A stretch of DNA of 37,938 bases from Desulfobacteraceae bacterium (lineage in GTDB: Bacteria > Desulfobacterota > Desulfobacteria > Desulfobacterales > Desulfosalsimonadaceae). Below the pieces are notes generated by a model that was not told the origin of the DNA, did no database searches, and worked only from the letters and a program-made list of their open reading frames with translations. Both the position numbers and the translations under genes were made by a program. Below, in pieces: positions 7,720 to 16,853 of this stretch (position 1 is the stretch's first letter; every line of letters starts with the position of its first letter). The stretch covers positions 1 through 37,938 of the forward strand of contig QZKW01000086.1 in assembly GCA_003599885.1 (NCBI GenBank), in the 5' to 3' direction.

Positions 7720-9756
7720 CTATCCGATAATACAGAGCACGTCATTTTTGGAAACCGAATCCCCGCTCTTGTAATTAGTCGATTTAATCGTTCCGCTAGC
7801 CGGTGCCGGAAGTGAATTTTCCATTTTCATGGCTTCCAGAACCACAACAGAATCCCCTTTTTCGACAGAATCCCCCACTTCTTTAATGTAACTGAGAATC
7901 ATTCCGGGCATAGGGGCTATCAAAGGGATTCCTTCTGCAGCTGTAGGCTTGGATGACGGTGCAGCTTCTGGTGATTTTAGTAACGAGGGTTTTGCGGCGG
8001 AGGGCGCAGGCCGTAGGGCCGGAAGGGCTGCAACTCTCTGTGCTGCAAGCGCTTGCGGCGGAATTGCGGGTGCTGCTGGAGCAACCGGCGGTTGCGCGTA
8101 AGTGATGATCGGCTGTCCGCCCAGCTCATCAACACTGACTTCAAAATATTCATCTTCGATAAACACGTTAAAAGTTCTGGTATGCTTTCCTTTGGCCGGT
8201 GCGTCTTTAGAAGATTTTTCCACCAGCGTGCCGGCTTTTGCCTTTGCAAGGATTTCATCCGTTTTTTTGACATCTTCAAGGGTTCGGGCTTTAAGTGAAT
8301 CAGGAGGCGTTTCCTTTCCATACTTGTACATCAAGAATTTTTTTCCGGTCACCGGGTACAGTGCGTATAAAATGATGTCTTCAAGATCGGACGTCAGGCC
8401 TTTGAGTTCTTTTTTGGCTTTTTCCAGTTCAGGTTCAAGCACCTCGCCAGGCCGGCAGGTAATCGGTTTTGTACCTCTTTCATACCCTTTCAAAGCTTTT
8501 TTCTGAAGTTTTGAACTGATGGGAACCGCTGTTTTTCCGTATAATCCGTAGCACAGATCCTTGACCTGGGCCGTGATCATTTTATAGTCTTCATCGTCAT
8601 CATCAAACAATACATTGTTCACCGTCTGGGTTCCCACGATCTGGCTGGTCGGCGTGACCAGCGGAATCTGTCCGAGATCTCTTCTTACCCGGGGCAACTT
8701 GGCAAACACCTCATCCATCCGGTCCAGGGCATCCATTTCCCGCAGCTGATTAACCAGGTTAGACAACATTCCGCCGGGGATCTGGTGAAGCAAGGCGTTA
8801 ATGTCAATAATCGAAACCTTTGAGTCATCCAGAAGATGCTTGTATTTGGGAAGAACTTCTTTTTCCAGTACCACATTAATTTCGGCAAGTTTCTTCATAT
8901 CAAAACCGGTATCCCGGCTGGTGCCGATCAAAGACATCACCAACGGTTCGACTGCGGGATGTGATGTCCGATACGCATAACTGGACATACAGGTATCAAT
9001 GACATCCACACCGGCCTCCACCGCTTTTAAATGCGTCATGGGCGCCATGCCGGAAGTGAAATGGCTGTGCAGATGAATGGGGATATCCGTGTTTTCCTTC
9101 AAGGCTTTGATCAGTTCAAACGCGTCATAGGGGGCCATTAATCCTGCCGTGTCCTTGATGCAGATACTGTCTGCCTGCATTTTTTCAAGGTCCTTGGCTT
9201 TGTCGAGATAGTAATCCAGGTTGTAGACGTCGCCGCCCATGCGCGGCTCGGTTAATGAATAACAGATACATCCCTGAAAATGCTTACCGCAGTCTTTGAT
9301 CGCGGCAACCACTGTTTCAAAATTCCGGAAGTCGTTTAGTGCGTCAAAAGTTCTGAATATATCCATTCCGTTTTCTGCTGCTTTTTCAACAAATGCTTGG
9401 GCAACATCATCCCCATAGTTACGGTATCCTACCACATTTTGTCCGCGAAGCAGCATGGAAAAAGGGGTTTTCTTAAAGTAACGCTTTAAGGTGCGAAGTC
9501 GCTGCCATGGATCTTCATTTAACAATCGATGCATCGTATCAAAGGTTGCGCCTCCCCAGACTTCCACGCCCCAGAAACCGACTTCATCCATCATTTCGGC
9601 TATCGGTATCATGTCTTCGGTTCGACCTCGGGAGGCAAAAAGGGACTCATGCCCGTCCCGGAGTGTCAGATCCTGGATTTTTACCGGATTATCAGCCTTG
9701 GGGCGGTTCTCATAATCATTAATTGACTGCATCTTCACTTTAAAATGATCACCCAT
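7720..9756 (-). CDS. Biotin-dependent carboxyltransferase: 5S/PycB/OadA-type domain fused to biotinyl carrier domain
   Basis: Protein of 678 aa. N-terminal TIM-barrel carboxyltransferase domain (about residues 20-290) with LTLRDGHESLFASR, HLHSHFTSG and CMSSYAYRTSHP, then the conserved PYC/OADA segment, an Ala/Pro-rich linker, and a C-terminal biotinyl domain with EAMKMEN (biotin lysine K644). Related proteins are the oxaloacetate decarboxylase alpha chain, PycB and the 5S plus 1.3S parts of Propionibacterium transcarboxylase. Adjacent genes encode a small subunit and a methylmalonyl-CoA carboxyltransferase, and no biotin carboxylase is present, which favours transcarboxylation (oxaloacetate plus propionyl-CoA to pyruvate plus methylmalonyl-CoA). 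The ATG at 9756 is preceded by GAGGAG; an in-frame start at 9846 has no such site. Confidence 0.87.
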   Translation of the reverse strand: MGDHFKVKMQSINDYENRPKADNPVKIQDLTLRDGHESLFASRGRTEDMIPIAEMMDEVGFWGVEVWGGATFDTMHRLLNEDPWQRLRTLKRYFKKTPFSMLLRGQNVVGYRNYGDDVAQAFVEKAAENGMDIFRTFDALNDFRNFETVVAAIKDCGKHFQGCICYSLTEPRMGGDVYNLDYYLDKAKDLEKMQADSICIKDTAGLMAPYDAFELIKALKENTDIPIHLHSHFTSGMAPMTHLKAVEAGVDVIDTCMSSYAYRTSHPAVEPLVMSLIGTSRDTGFDMKKLAEINVVLEKEVLPKYKHLLDDSKVSIIDINALLHQIPGGMLSNLVNQLREMDALDRMDEVFAKLPRVRRDLGQIPLVTPTSQIVGTQTVNNVLFDDDDEDYKMITAQVKDLCYGLYGKTAVPISSKLQKKALKGYERGTKPITCRPGEVLEPELEKAKKELKGLTSDLEDIILYALYPVTGKKFLMYKYGKETPPDSLKARTLEDVKKTDEILAKAKAGTLVEKSSKDAPAKGKHTRTFNVFIEDEYFEVSVDELGGQPIITYAQPPVAPAAPAIPPQALAAQRVAALPALRPAPSAAKPSLLKSPEAAPSSKPTAAEGIPLIAPMPGMILSYIKEVGDSVEKGDSVVVLEAMKMENSLPAPASGTIKSTNYKSGDSVSKNDVLCIIG

Positions 9757-9871
9757 TGGAATCTCCTCATTAATATCGTGTGACATATAAATAAATGTTG
9801 AACGTCTGAGACGTAACAAATTTTTTGATTGATTATTTTTTTTCAAAACAGAAAATCTAAAACCATTATGA

Positions 9872-10111
9872 TTAAAATTTTTGTTTTGATCCGTGGAATG
9901 CTTTCATTTGCATCATCGACCGCATCTGCATTTGATGCTGGCGGCCGCTGATGCCCCATGAATTCAAAACCAGCGGCGCATGTTTCGTTCCTGTAATTAC
10001 GGGCTGAGAATGAGCTCCATGGGACTGAGAGAATGCCATCGCTTCGTGTTCCGATTTAATATAATTGGCAACTGCTGCTATTGCGGCAATTTTTTTTTTT
10101 CTATCCAACAT
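9872..10111 (-). CDS. Small acyl-CoA carboxylase subunit (OadG/MmdD-like)
   Basis: Protein of 79 aa. It begins MLDRKKKIAAIAAVANYIK, a short helix, and ends with APLVLNSWGISGRQHQMQMR. This W-x-x-(A/S)GR-x-x-M-x-x-R ending is, from memory, typical of small subunits accompanying biotin-dependent decarboxylases and acyl-CoA carboxylases. It lies exactly between the carboxyltransferase subunit and the biotin-bearing subunit, so a structural or assembly role is likely. The ATG at 10111 has GAGGGTGGG just upstream; an in-frame start at 10168 has none. An 11-base A run on the coding strand near codons 4-7 could allow slippage. There is no transmembrane helix, unlike sodium-pump OadG. Confidence 0.6.
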   Translation of the reverse strand: MLDRKKKIAAIAAVANYIKSEHEAMAFSQSHGAHSQPVITGTKHAPLVLNSWGISGRQHQMQMRSMMQMKAFHGSKQKF

Positions 10112-10167
10112 ACCCACCCTCAATTTACATTCGTTTGAAATAAAAGGAATTATCAAAACCCAGACCA

Positions 10168-11721
10168 TTAAGCAGGAATATTACCATGTTTTTTCGGAGG
10201 AAGTTCCTGCCGTTTGTTGTACATGATCTCCAGCGCTTCAATTAACCGCATCCGCGTTTCACTTGGGACGATCACATCATCGATGTACCCGCGGCTTGCG
10301 GCACAATACGGATTAGAAAAAAGTTCACGGTATTCATCAATTTTTTCCTGCCGTTTGGCCTTTGGATCGTCCGCAGTGTTGATTTCTTTGCGATGAATAA
10401 TGTTTGCCGCACCGTCTGCGCCCATTACTGCAATTTCAGCACTCGGCCACGCAAAAGCGAAATCCGCGCCCAAATGTTTCGAGGACATGGCGATATATGC
10501 TCCGCCATAGTCTTTACGAACAATCACAAGCAATTTGGGAACCGTTGCTTCGGAGTAACACCATAAAAGCTTTGCGCCGTGGCGGATAATCCCACCCCAT
10601 TCCTGATTACTGCCCGGCATATACCCAGGAACGTCCGACAGGGTCAATAACGGGATATTAAAGGCATCACAAAATCGGATAAATCGAGTGGCCTTATCCG
10701 AAGCGTCAATGTCAAGACATCCCGCCATTACTTTGGGCTGGTTTGCGATAATGCCGATACTTTTTCCGTTTAAACGGGCAAAGCAGACAATAATGTTTTG
10801 CGCAAAATGGGCATGGGGTTCAAAGAATTCTCCTTTATCTACAATCTGACGGATTACCTCTTTCATGTCATAGGACTGACTCGAATTATCCGGAATTAAT
10901 GTATCAAGTTCCGGCGCAATTCGTTTCGGGTCATCACCAACAACCAGAATCGGCGGGTCTTCCATATTATTTGACGGCAGATAAGAAAGCAGCAACTTAA
11001 TATTATTGATTGTATCCTCATCGGATTCACAGGCAAAATGCGCCACCCCACTTTTTTCATTATGGGTCATTGCGCCGCCGAGATCTTCAAAAGTAATGAC
11101 CTCGCCGGTAACCGATTTAATGACTTCCGGACCGGTAATAAACATATGACTGGTATTTTTTACCATAAAAATCCAGTCGGTCATGGCCGGGGAATAGACA
11201 GCACCTCCGGCGGTGGGTCCCATGATAGCAGAAATCTGGGGGATCACACCTGAACACTGGGAATTTCGATAAAAAATTTCTCCGTAACCGCACAGGGCAT
11301 CAACACCTTCCTGGATCCTGGCTCCGCCGGAATCATTCATGCCGACTACCGGTGCGCCAGCTTTGTGTGCCATATCCATTATTTTGCAAATTTTTCTGGC
11401 GTGCATTTCGCCGAGGGAACCGGCTCTTGACGTAAAATCCTGGGCATATGCAAAAACCGGACGCTCGTCGACATATCCATAACCGGTGACCACTCCGTCG
11501 GATGGAATCTCGATATTTTCCATCCCGAAATTGACACATCGATGCTTGACAAACATATCCACCTCACGAAATGTGCCGGGATCAAAAAGCGCGTCCAGCC
11601 TTTCCCGTGCGGTTAGCTTGCCTTTTTCCTTGTGTTTGGCTACATTTTTTTCACCACCCTGCTCAAGAGCTTTACTCTTCAAGGCCTGTAATTCATAAAT
11701 TTTATCCGCAACACTACCCAT
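10168..11721 (-). CDS. mmdA: Methylmalonyl-CoA carboxyltransferase (12S / PCC beta / MmdA type)
   Basis: Protein of 517 aa, typical for acyl-CoA carboxylase beta subunits. Both crotonase-like carboxyltransferase halves are visible: LTARERLDALFDPGTF and DFTSRAGSLGEMHARKI in the N half; MNDSGGARIQEGVDALCGYG and IMGPTAGGAVYSPAM forming the acyl-CoA oxyanion hole; PGYMPGSNQEWGGIIRHGAK and DYGGAYIAMSSK in the C half. It transfers the carboxyl group between biotin and propionyl-CoA/methylmalonyl-CoA. With the 5S/biotin protein and small subunit downstream it makes a transcarboxylase-like or decarboxylase-like complex. Direction in vivo depends on the growth substrate; in a propionyl-CoA oxidiser it would form methylmalonyl-CoA. 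Confidence 0.9.
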   Translation of the reverse strand: MGSVADKIYELQALKSKALEQGGEKNVAKHKEKGKLTARERLDALFDPGTFREVDMFVKHRCVNFGMENIEIPSDGVVTGYGYVDERPVFAYAQDFTSRAGSLGEMHARKICKIMDMAHKAGAPVVGMNDSGGARIQEGVDALCGYGEIFYRNSQCSGVIPQISAIMGPTAGGAVYSPAMTDWIFMVKNTSHMFITGPEVIKSVTGEVITFEDLGGAMTHNEKSGVAHFACESDEDTINNIKLLLSYLPSNNMEDPPILVVGDDPKRIAPELDTLIPDNSSQSYDMKEVIRQIVDKGEFFEPHAHFAQNIIVCFARLNGKSIGIIANQPKVMAGCLDIDASDKATRFIRFCDAFNIPLLTLSDVPGYMPGSNQEWGGIIRHGAKLLWCYSEATVPKLLVIVRKDYGGAYIAMSSKHLGADFAFAWPSAEIAVMGADGAANIIHRKEINTADDPKAKRQEKIDEYRELFSNPYCAASRGYIDDVIVPSETRMRLIEALEIMYNKRQELPPKKHGNIPA

Positions 11722-11837
11722 TATCCTATCCTTTCATGTCAACCCTTACATAAACTCAACCATTTCAAAATCGTAAAAATGTAAAATAATGGAACAAAAA
11801 TAATAATTAATCGAGTGTGTCTGAAACGGGTCTAATT

Positions 11838-12815
11838 TTAGTTTTTCAGAGAATTTAATATTTTTCTCACTGCAGCTGTAGGCGTCGATGCACCTTTTTC
11901 AACAGCCCAGCACAATTGGGGCAATAATTTTTTAACCTCGGGGATTTGATAAAACCAGTCTTTTAACCCCTCTTCCAGTAACGCCCACATCCATTGACGG
12001 GCCTGTTTTTTTCTTTTTTCTTCAAGGGCGCCAGTAGCTGACATTTTTTCATGATGGTCTAAAACCATTTCCCATACTTCTGCAATACCGGTCATATACA
12101 ACGCACTGCAGGTCAAAACCTGCGGCGACCAGTCAACAGTATCAGGTGAAAACAAATGCAGGGAATCCGCATAAACTTTTTTTGCCTGCAGCGCTTTATC
12201 AAGATTGTCCCCATCCGCCTTGTTCACAACAATTGCATCAGCCAGTTCAAGGATGCCCCGTTTAATACCCTGAAGGCCATCACCAGCACCGGCAAGCATT
12301 AACAGAAGGAAAAAATCGACCATGGATGCGACACTCACTTCAGACTGACCAACCCCGACTGTTTCAACCATGATGACATCGAAACCGGCAGCTTCACATA
12401 CGAGCAGAGACTCCCGGGTTTTGCGTGACACCCCACCTAACGTTCCCCCGGACGGAGAGGGGCGGATAAAAGCGTTGGGCTGAACGGACAGTTTTTCCAT
12501 ACGGGTTTTGTCCCCCATTATACTGCCGCCGCTGTGCGTACTGCTGGGATCAACCGCCAGAATCGCTACCCGCTGCCCGCGTTCAACCAGGAGCATTCCC
12601 AGACTTTCAACAAATGTACTTTTGCCAACACCCGGAACACCGGTAATTCCGAGCCGGACGGCTTTACCGGTAAACGGAAGGAGCCGGTCAAGCACATTTG
12701 TTATCAATTCCTGATGTGTTGGCAGTGAGCTCTCGATCAGGGTAATGGTTTTGGCAAGGACTTTGCGATTGCCGGCACAAACCCCCTGAACATAATATTC
12801 AGGATTGTTTTCCAT
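11838..12815 (-). CDS. meaB: MeaB/ArgK-type G-protein chaperone of methylmalonyl-CoA mutase
   Basis: G3E-family GTPase of 325 aa. Visible: Walker A GVPGVGKSTF, the DPSSTHSGGSIMGDKTRM segment diagnostic of MeaB/ArgK, METVGVGQSE (Walker B/switch II region) and NKADGD (guanine recognition). MeaB gates delivery of adenosylcobalamin to the mutase and protects it from inactivation. Its ATG overlaps the mutase stop (TAATG), so the two are translationally coupled, fitting a stoichiometric complex. Confidence 0.94.
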   Translation of the reverse strand: MENNPEYYVQGVCAGNRKVLAKTITLIESSLPTHQELITNVLDRLLPFTGKAVRLGITGVPGVGKSTFVESLGMLLVERGQRVAILAVDPSSTHSGGSIMGDKTRMEKLSVQPNAFIRPSPSGGTLGGVSRKTRESLLVCEAAGFDVIMVETVGVGQSEVSVASMVDFFLLLMLAGAGDGLQGIKRGILELADAIVVNKADGDNLDKALQAKKVYADSLHLFSPDTVDWSPQVLTCSALYMTGIAEVWEMVLDHHEKMSATGALEEKRKKQARQWMWALLEEGLKDWFYQIPEVKKLLPQLCWAVEKGASTPTAAVRKILNSLKN

Positions 12816-14941
12816 TATCTGTTTTCCAGCGCATTCAATACCTGGTTGGCGGACTCCGTTATCACGCTCCCCGGTCCGAACACGTTTGAGACCCCGGCAT
12901 CATATAGAAAATCATAATCAGACGGCGGAATAATACCGCCGACCACCACCAGCACATCCTCTCCGCCCTGTTCCTTCAGGGAAGCAATCAGGTCGGGAAC
13001 CAGAATTTTATGGCCAGCCGCAAGACTGGATACTCCAACTACGTGAACGTCATTTTCAACGGCCATATGTGCTGCCTCGGCAGGCGTCTGAAACATGGGG
13101 CTGATGTCCACATCAAAACCAAAATCCGCAAAAGCGGTGGCCACCACCTTGCTTCCCCTGTCATGCCCGTCCTGGCCCATTTTTGTGACCAGTATTCTTG
13201 GTCTCCGCCCTTCTTTTTCAGCGAATTCATCCGTCCGTTTTCGAAGAGATGCCATAATTTCATTGCCCTGATATTCTGATGCATAGATACCTGAAATGCA
13301 CTGACTGGTGGCGACATAACGGCCAAAAACTTTTTCCATGGCATCGGATATTTCGCCCACCGTTGCCCGTTTTCGGACGGCATCAATGCTGACTTCAAGC
13401 AAATTACCGCCGGTTTCCGCACATTTTGTTATCGCTGCAAGTGCTTGTTCAACCGCTCCATTGTCTCTTTTTTCTTTAATTTCTTTGAGTCGGGTCACCT
13501 GCTGATCACGGACTTCTGCTGATATTTCCCGGACTTCTATCGGCGCCTCATCTTCCACCTGGTATTTATTGACACCGACAATCACATCTTTCCCCTGATC
13601 AATTCTTGCCTGTCGACGCGCTGAAGACTCTTCGATTCTCATTTTCGGCATACCGGAAACAATGGCTTTGGCCATACCGCCCAATTCATCAACCTCATTG
13701 ATAATCTTGCGTGCCTCCTGAATAATTGAGCGGGTCAGCGACTCAACATAATACGAACCACCAAGCGGATCGACCACGCGCGTGACCTGGGATTCCTCCT
13801 GAACTATGATCTGCGTGTTTCTGGCCACCCGGGCAGACAGGTCGGTGGGCAGGCTGACCGCTTCATCAAAAGAGTTGGTATGCAGGGACTGTGTTCCGCC
13901 TAAAACCGCTGCGAGACACTCTATCGTGGTTCGAATGATATTGTTATAGGGGTCTTGCTGTGTCAGGCTCCAGCCGGATGTCTGGCAATGGGTTCTGAGC
14001 ATCAACGAATTCAAATTTTTAGGGCTGAACTGCTTCATCAGGTCCGCCCACAGGAATCGGGCCGCCCTGAGCATGGCAATCTCCATAAAAAAATTCATGC
14101 CGATTCCAAAGAAAAAAGACAGGCGCGGAGCGAAGTCATCAATATCCAGTCCGGCGTTCAACGCGGCTTTTACATATTCAATGCCGTCAGCAATCGTAAA
14201 TGCGGTCTGTAAAACCGAATCAGCTCCGGCCTCCATCATATGGTAGCCGCTGATACTTACCGTGTTGTACTTAGGCATATTTTTGGAGCAATAACCAACG
14301 ATGTCCGAAACAATTCGCATGGACGGTTCCGGTGGATAAATATAGGTATTGCGCGTGAGGTACTCTTTTAAAATATCATTCTGTATTGTCCCCATCAGCT
14401 TCTCTTTGGAAACCCCCTGCTCTTCGGCGGCAACGATGTAACCGGCAAGAACCGGCAGAACCGCTCCATTCATCGTCATAGAAACCGACATTTTATCTAA
14501 AGGGATACCATCAAATAATATTTTCATATCCTCGACGGAATCTATCGGAACCCCAGCTTTGCCGACATCTCCTGTCACCCTTGGATGATCGGAATCATAG
14601 CCGCGATGAGTTGGCAAATCAAATGCTACCGATAGCCCTTTCTGCCCGGCCGCAAGATTTTTTCGATAAAATAGATTTGATTCTTTTGCCGTTGAAAAAC
14701 CGGCATACTGACGGATGGTCCAGGGTCTGTTCGTATACATGCTCGCACGAACACCGCGAACAAAGGGATCAACCCCTGGAAGATTATTGATAAACTCTAT
14801 GTTCTCAAGGTCTTCGGCAGTATATAATGGTTTTATATCGATTCCTTCAGGGGTCGATTTCGTCAGTGACTCTACCGGGGTTCCCCTTAATTCTTTTTCC
14901 GCCATTTTGTGCCAGTTAAGAATATCCGCATGATCAGCCAT
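12815..14941 (-). CDS. mcm: Adenosylcobalamin-dependent methylmalonyl-CoA mutase, full-length single chain
   Basis: About 708 aa with the substrate-binding TIM barrel followed by the C-terminal B12 domain in one chain, as in MCM large subunits and unlike split IcmA/IcmB-type mutases. Specificity residues look like true [12 protein letters not shown] (Tyr where isobutyryl-CoA mutase has Phe) and [13 protein letters not shown] (the Arg that binds the substrate carboxylate). The cobalt-ligating histidine is in [11 protein letters not shown] (DxHxxG). It isomerises (R)-methylmalonyl-CoA and succinyl-CoA. The start is uncertain: ATG 14941 is in the family-like position, but TTG at 14947 has better spacing from GAAGGAG; TTG 14953 is also in frame. 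Confidence 0.95.
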   Translation of the reverse strand: MADHADILNWHKMAEKELRGTPVESLTKSTPEGIDIKPLYTAEDLENIEFINNLPGVDPFVRGVRASMYTNRPWTIRQYAGFSTAKESNLFYRKNLAAGQKGLSVAFDLPTHRGYDSDHPRVTGDVGKAGVPIDSVEDMKILFDGIPLDKMSVSMTMNGAVLPVLAGYIVAAEEQGVSKEKLMGTIQNDILKEYLTRNTYIYPPEPSMRIVSDIVGYCSKNMPKYNTVSISGYHMMEAGADSVLQTAFTIADGIEYVKAALNAGLDIDDFAPRLSFFFGIGMNFFMEIAMLRAARFLWADLMKQFSPKNLNSLMLRTHCQTSGWSLTQQDPYNNIIRTTIECLAAVLGGTQSLHTNSFDEAVSLPTDLSARVARNTQIIVQEESQVTRVVDPLGGSYYVESLTRSIIQEARKIINEVDELGGMAKAIVSGMPKMRIEESSARRQARIDQGKDVIVGVNKYQVEDEAPIEVREISAEVRDQQVTRLKEIKEKRDNGAVEQALAAITKCAETGGNLLEVSIDAVRKRATVGEISDAMEKVFGRYVATSQCISGIYASEYQGNEIMASLRKRTDEFAEKEGRRPRILVTKMGQDGHDRGSKVVATAFADFGFDVDISPMFQTPAEAAHMAVENDVHVVGVSSLAAGHKILVPDLIASLKEQGGEDVLVVVGGIIPPSDYDFLYDAGVSNVFGPGSVITESANQVLNALENR

Positions 14942-15031
14942 ATTCAATATCAATGCTCCTTCTTTAAATAATTTCTGATGCTCTCGTAAAAAGATACCAG
15001 GATGGCTAAGTTAAAAGTTTCACCAATACCA

Positions 15032-15133
15032 TAAAAGTTGGCAAGGCGTAGTGGTTTTTCAGACAAGAAATCATACATGTAGTATCTATAGTGGCTGAAA
15101 AGCCACTACAACGCAGTAGATGGGACTTTTAAT
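15032..15133. repeat. Palindromic element between mutase and epimerase genes (MITE/BIME-like)
   Basis: Long imperfect palindrome. Outer arms TAAAAGT (15032-15038) and ACTTTTA (15125-15131), then GCGTAGTGGTTTTTCAG (15046-15062) against CTGAAAAGCCACTACAACGC (15095-15114). The right arm can alternatively fold on itself as TAGTGGCT-GAAA-AGCCACTA (15089-15108), a perfect 8-bp stem with a GAAA loop. From its form I suspect a dispersed, non-autonomous repeat; only one copy is in this window. It sits within the minus-strand gene run and could terminate or stabilise the transcript. Confidence 0.65.
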
Positions 15134-15144
15134 GACACCATCAT

Positions 15145-15546
15145 TTATCGTTCACATAATTCCACAAGCACCCCGCTGGTCGCTTTGGGATGCAAAAATG
15201 CGATTTTTGCGCCGCCGGCCCCAATGCGCGGAGTTTCATCAATTAAGCGGACCCCCTTTTGCTTTAATTCAGCCAAGGAGTTCTCAATATCATCCACGCG
15301 AAATGCGATATGCTGGATTCCTTCGCCTTTTTTTTCAATATATTTGGCGATCGGGCCGTCCGGTGCCGTGGATTCCAGTAATTCCACTTCACTTCCGCCC
15401 ACCGGGAAAAAAGCGGTTTTGACTTTTTGGGCTTCCACTGTTTCAGCCCCCTCAAAATCCAACCCCAGGACATCCGACCAAAATTTTTTCCCGCTTTCTA
15501 TGCTGTTAACCGCAATACCGATATGATCAATTTTTAATATTTTCAT
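15145..15546 (-). CDS. mce: Methylmalonyl-CoA epimerase
   Basis: Vicinal-oxygen-chelate protein of 133 aa, the standard length. Two beta-alpha-beta-beta-beta modules: [18 protein letters not shown] at the N-terminus and [17 protein letters not shown] in the middle; the last strand ends GVLVELCER. The divalent metal ligands expected for the family (His near residue 6, Glu in SEVELLE, His in IQHIAF, Glu in VELCE) are present. It interconverts (S)- and (R)-methylmalonyl-CoA, linking the carboxyltransferase product to the mutase substrate, and lies just upstream of the mutase gene in transcription order. Confidence 0.93.
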   Translation of the reverse strand: MKILKIDHIGIAVNSIESGKKFWSDVLGLDFEGAETVEAQKVKTAFFPVGGSEVELLESTAPDGPIAKYIEKKGEGIQHIAFRVDDIENSLAELKQKGVRLIDETPRIGAGGAKIAFLHPKATSGVLVELCER

Positions 15547-15585
15547 AGTATTTTCCTTAATTGCTTATATGATTGTTGCCGGCAA

Positions 15586-16764
15586 TTATTTGAAATAACC
15601 AGGTCCTTTTTTTATGAGTTCATCCGCAATCAGCAATCGGCGTATCTCAGACGTGCCGGCTCCGATTTCATAGAGTTTGGCATCCCTGTAAAGCCGATTA
15701 ATGGGATATTCCAAGGTATAGCCATAGCCACCATGAATCTGGAGGGATTCGTTAACTGCGCGAGATGCGGCCTCAGCAGCAAAAAGGATTGCCGCGGCAG
15801 CCAGTTTATGGACCTCAGTCCCTTTCCCGCCGCCACTGGATTTATCAGCCAGAATGGCCGAGCGGTATACAAGTCCCTTTGCCGCTTCTATTTCTGTATA
15901 CATATTGGCCAGCTTCGCCTTTACCAGCTGAAAATTGCAGATGGGTTCACCGAACTGTTGCCTTTTTTTTGCATAATCAAGTGCCAGTTCCAAAGCGGCT
16001 TCACCAATACCTATGCTTATTCCGGCAACAACGGTTCTTTCGATGTCAAGGCCGGTCATCATCACCTTTATGCCTTCATTTACCCCTCCCACCACGTTTT
16101 CGGCCGGGACTTGACAGTTTTGAAACACAAGCTCCCCGGTGCTTGAACCACGGTTGCCCATTTTTTTTATTTTTTGGGAAACGGAAAATCCCGGAAAATC
16201 TTTTTCAATGATAAAAGCGGTAATCCCCCGGGCTCTTTTGGCCATGTCTGTTTTTGCATAAACCAGAGCGACATCTGCCTCCGGGGCATTGGTAATAAAC
16301 ATTTTATTCCCATTTAAAACAAAATACTCGCCATCTCTTTCTGCCGTTGTTCGAATACCCACGGCGTCCGACCCGGCATCCGGTTCGGTTAACCCCATAC
16401 ATCCAATTAATTCTCCGGAACAAAGTCCAGGCAGATATTTTTGTTTCTGTGACGTAGTACCGTTTCTTTCCAGATTATGGGCGCATAGATTCGCATGGGC
16501 ACCATATGACATGGCTAAGGCGGGACAGATTTTCGCCATCTGTTCTATTACAAGGGTGAAAGTAAGGGTATCATAGCCACTGCCTCCGTACTTTTCGGAA
16601 ATGCTCAAGCCCAACAGGTCGATTGCCCCCAGTTTTATCCAGATATCGGAGGGGAACTGATCGTTTTGATCAATCTCTTCCGCAAAAGGAGCGATTTCTT
16701 TGAGCATAAACTCCCGGACGTTTTTTATAATCATTTTCTGTTCTTTATTTAATTCAAAATTCAT
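15586..16764 (-). CDS. Acyl-CoA dehydrogenase, isovaleryl-CoA dehydrogenase type
   Basis: Flavoprotein of 392 aa with the acyl-CoA dehydrogenase signatures CMGLTEPDAGSD, the LNGNKMFITNA loop and IHGGYGYTLEYP. The catalytic base appears to be E242 in GLDIERTVVAG, the helix G position used by isovaleryl-CoA dehydrogenase, while the site used by short- and medium-chain enzymes reads YEIGAGTSEIRR with Gly in place of Glu. This points to a branched short-chain substrate such as isovaleryl- or 2-methyl-branched acyl-CoA. It is upstream of the epimerase and mutase genes. Electron acceptor ETF genes are not in the window. Confidence 0.87.
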   Translation of the reverse strand: MNFELNKEQKMIIKNVREFMLKEIAPFAEEIDQNDQFPSDIWIKLGAIDLLGLSISEKYGGSGYDTLTFTLVIEQMAKICPALAMSYGAHANLCAHNLERNGTTSQKQKYLPGLCSGELIGCMGLTEPDAGSDAVGIRTTAERDGEYFVLNGNKMFITNAPEADVALVYAKTDMAKRARGITAFIIEKDFPGFSVSQKIKKMGNRGSSTGELVFQNCQVPAENVVGGVNEGIKVMMTGLDIERTVVAGISIGIGEAALELALDYAKKRQQFGEPICNFQLVKAKLANMYTEIEAAKGLVYRSAILADKSSGGGKGTEVHKLAAAAILFAAEAASRAVNESLQIHGGYGYTLEYPINRLYRDAKLYEIGAGTSEIRRLLIADELIKKGPGYFK

Positions 16765-16853
16765 AACCGCCTGTTTCCCTCAATGGTTTTAGTAAAACAT
16801 TTTTTATTCCGGTTTGCCGGCGTTTGTCGTGGCCAACCAATGACATTCACAGT

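Noticed and set aside
12815-14941. Possibility that the mutase is a specialised alkylsuccinyl-CoA or isobutyryl-CoA mutase
   Set aside because: RQYAGFSTA and [13 protein letters not shown] match methylmalonyl-CoA mutase specificity residues, so the canonical substrate is more likely.
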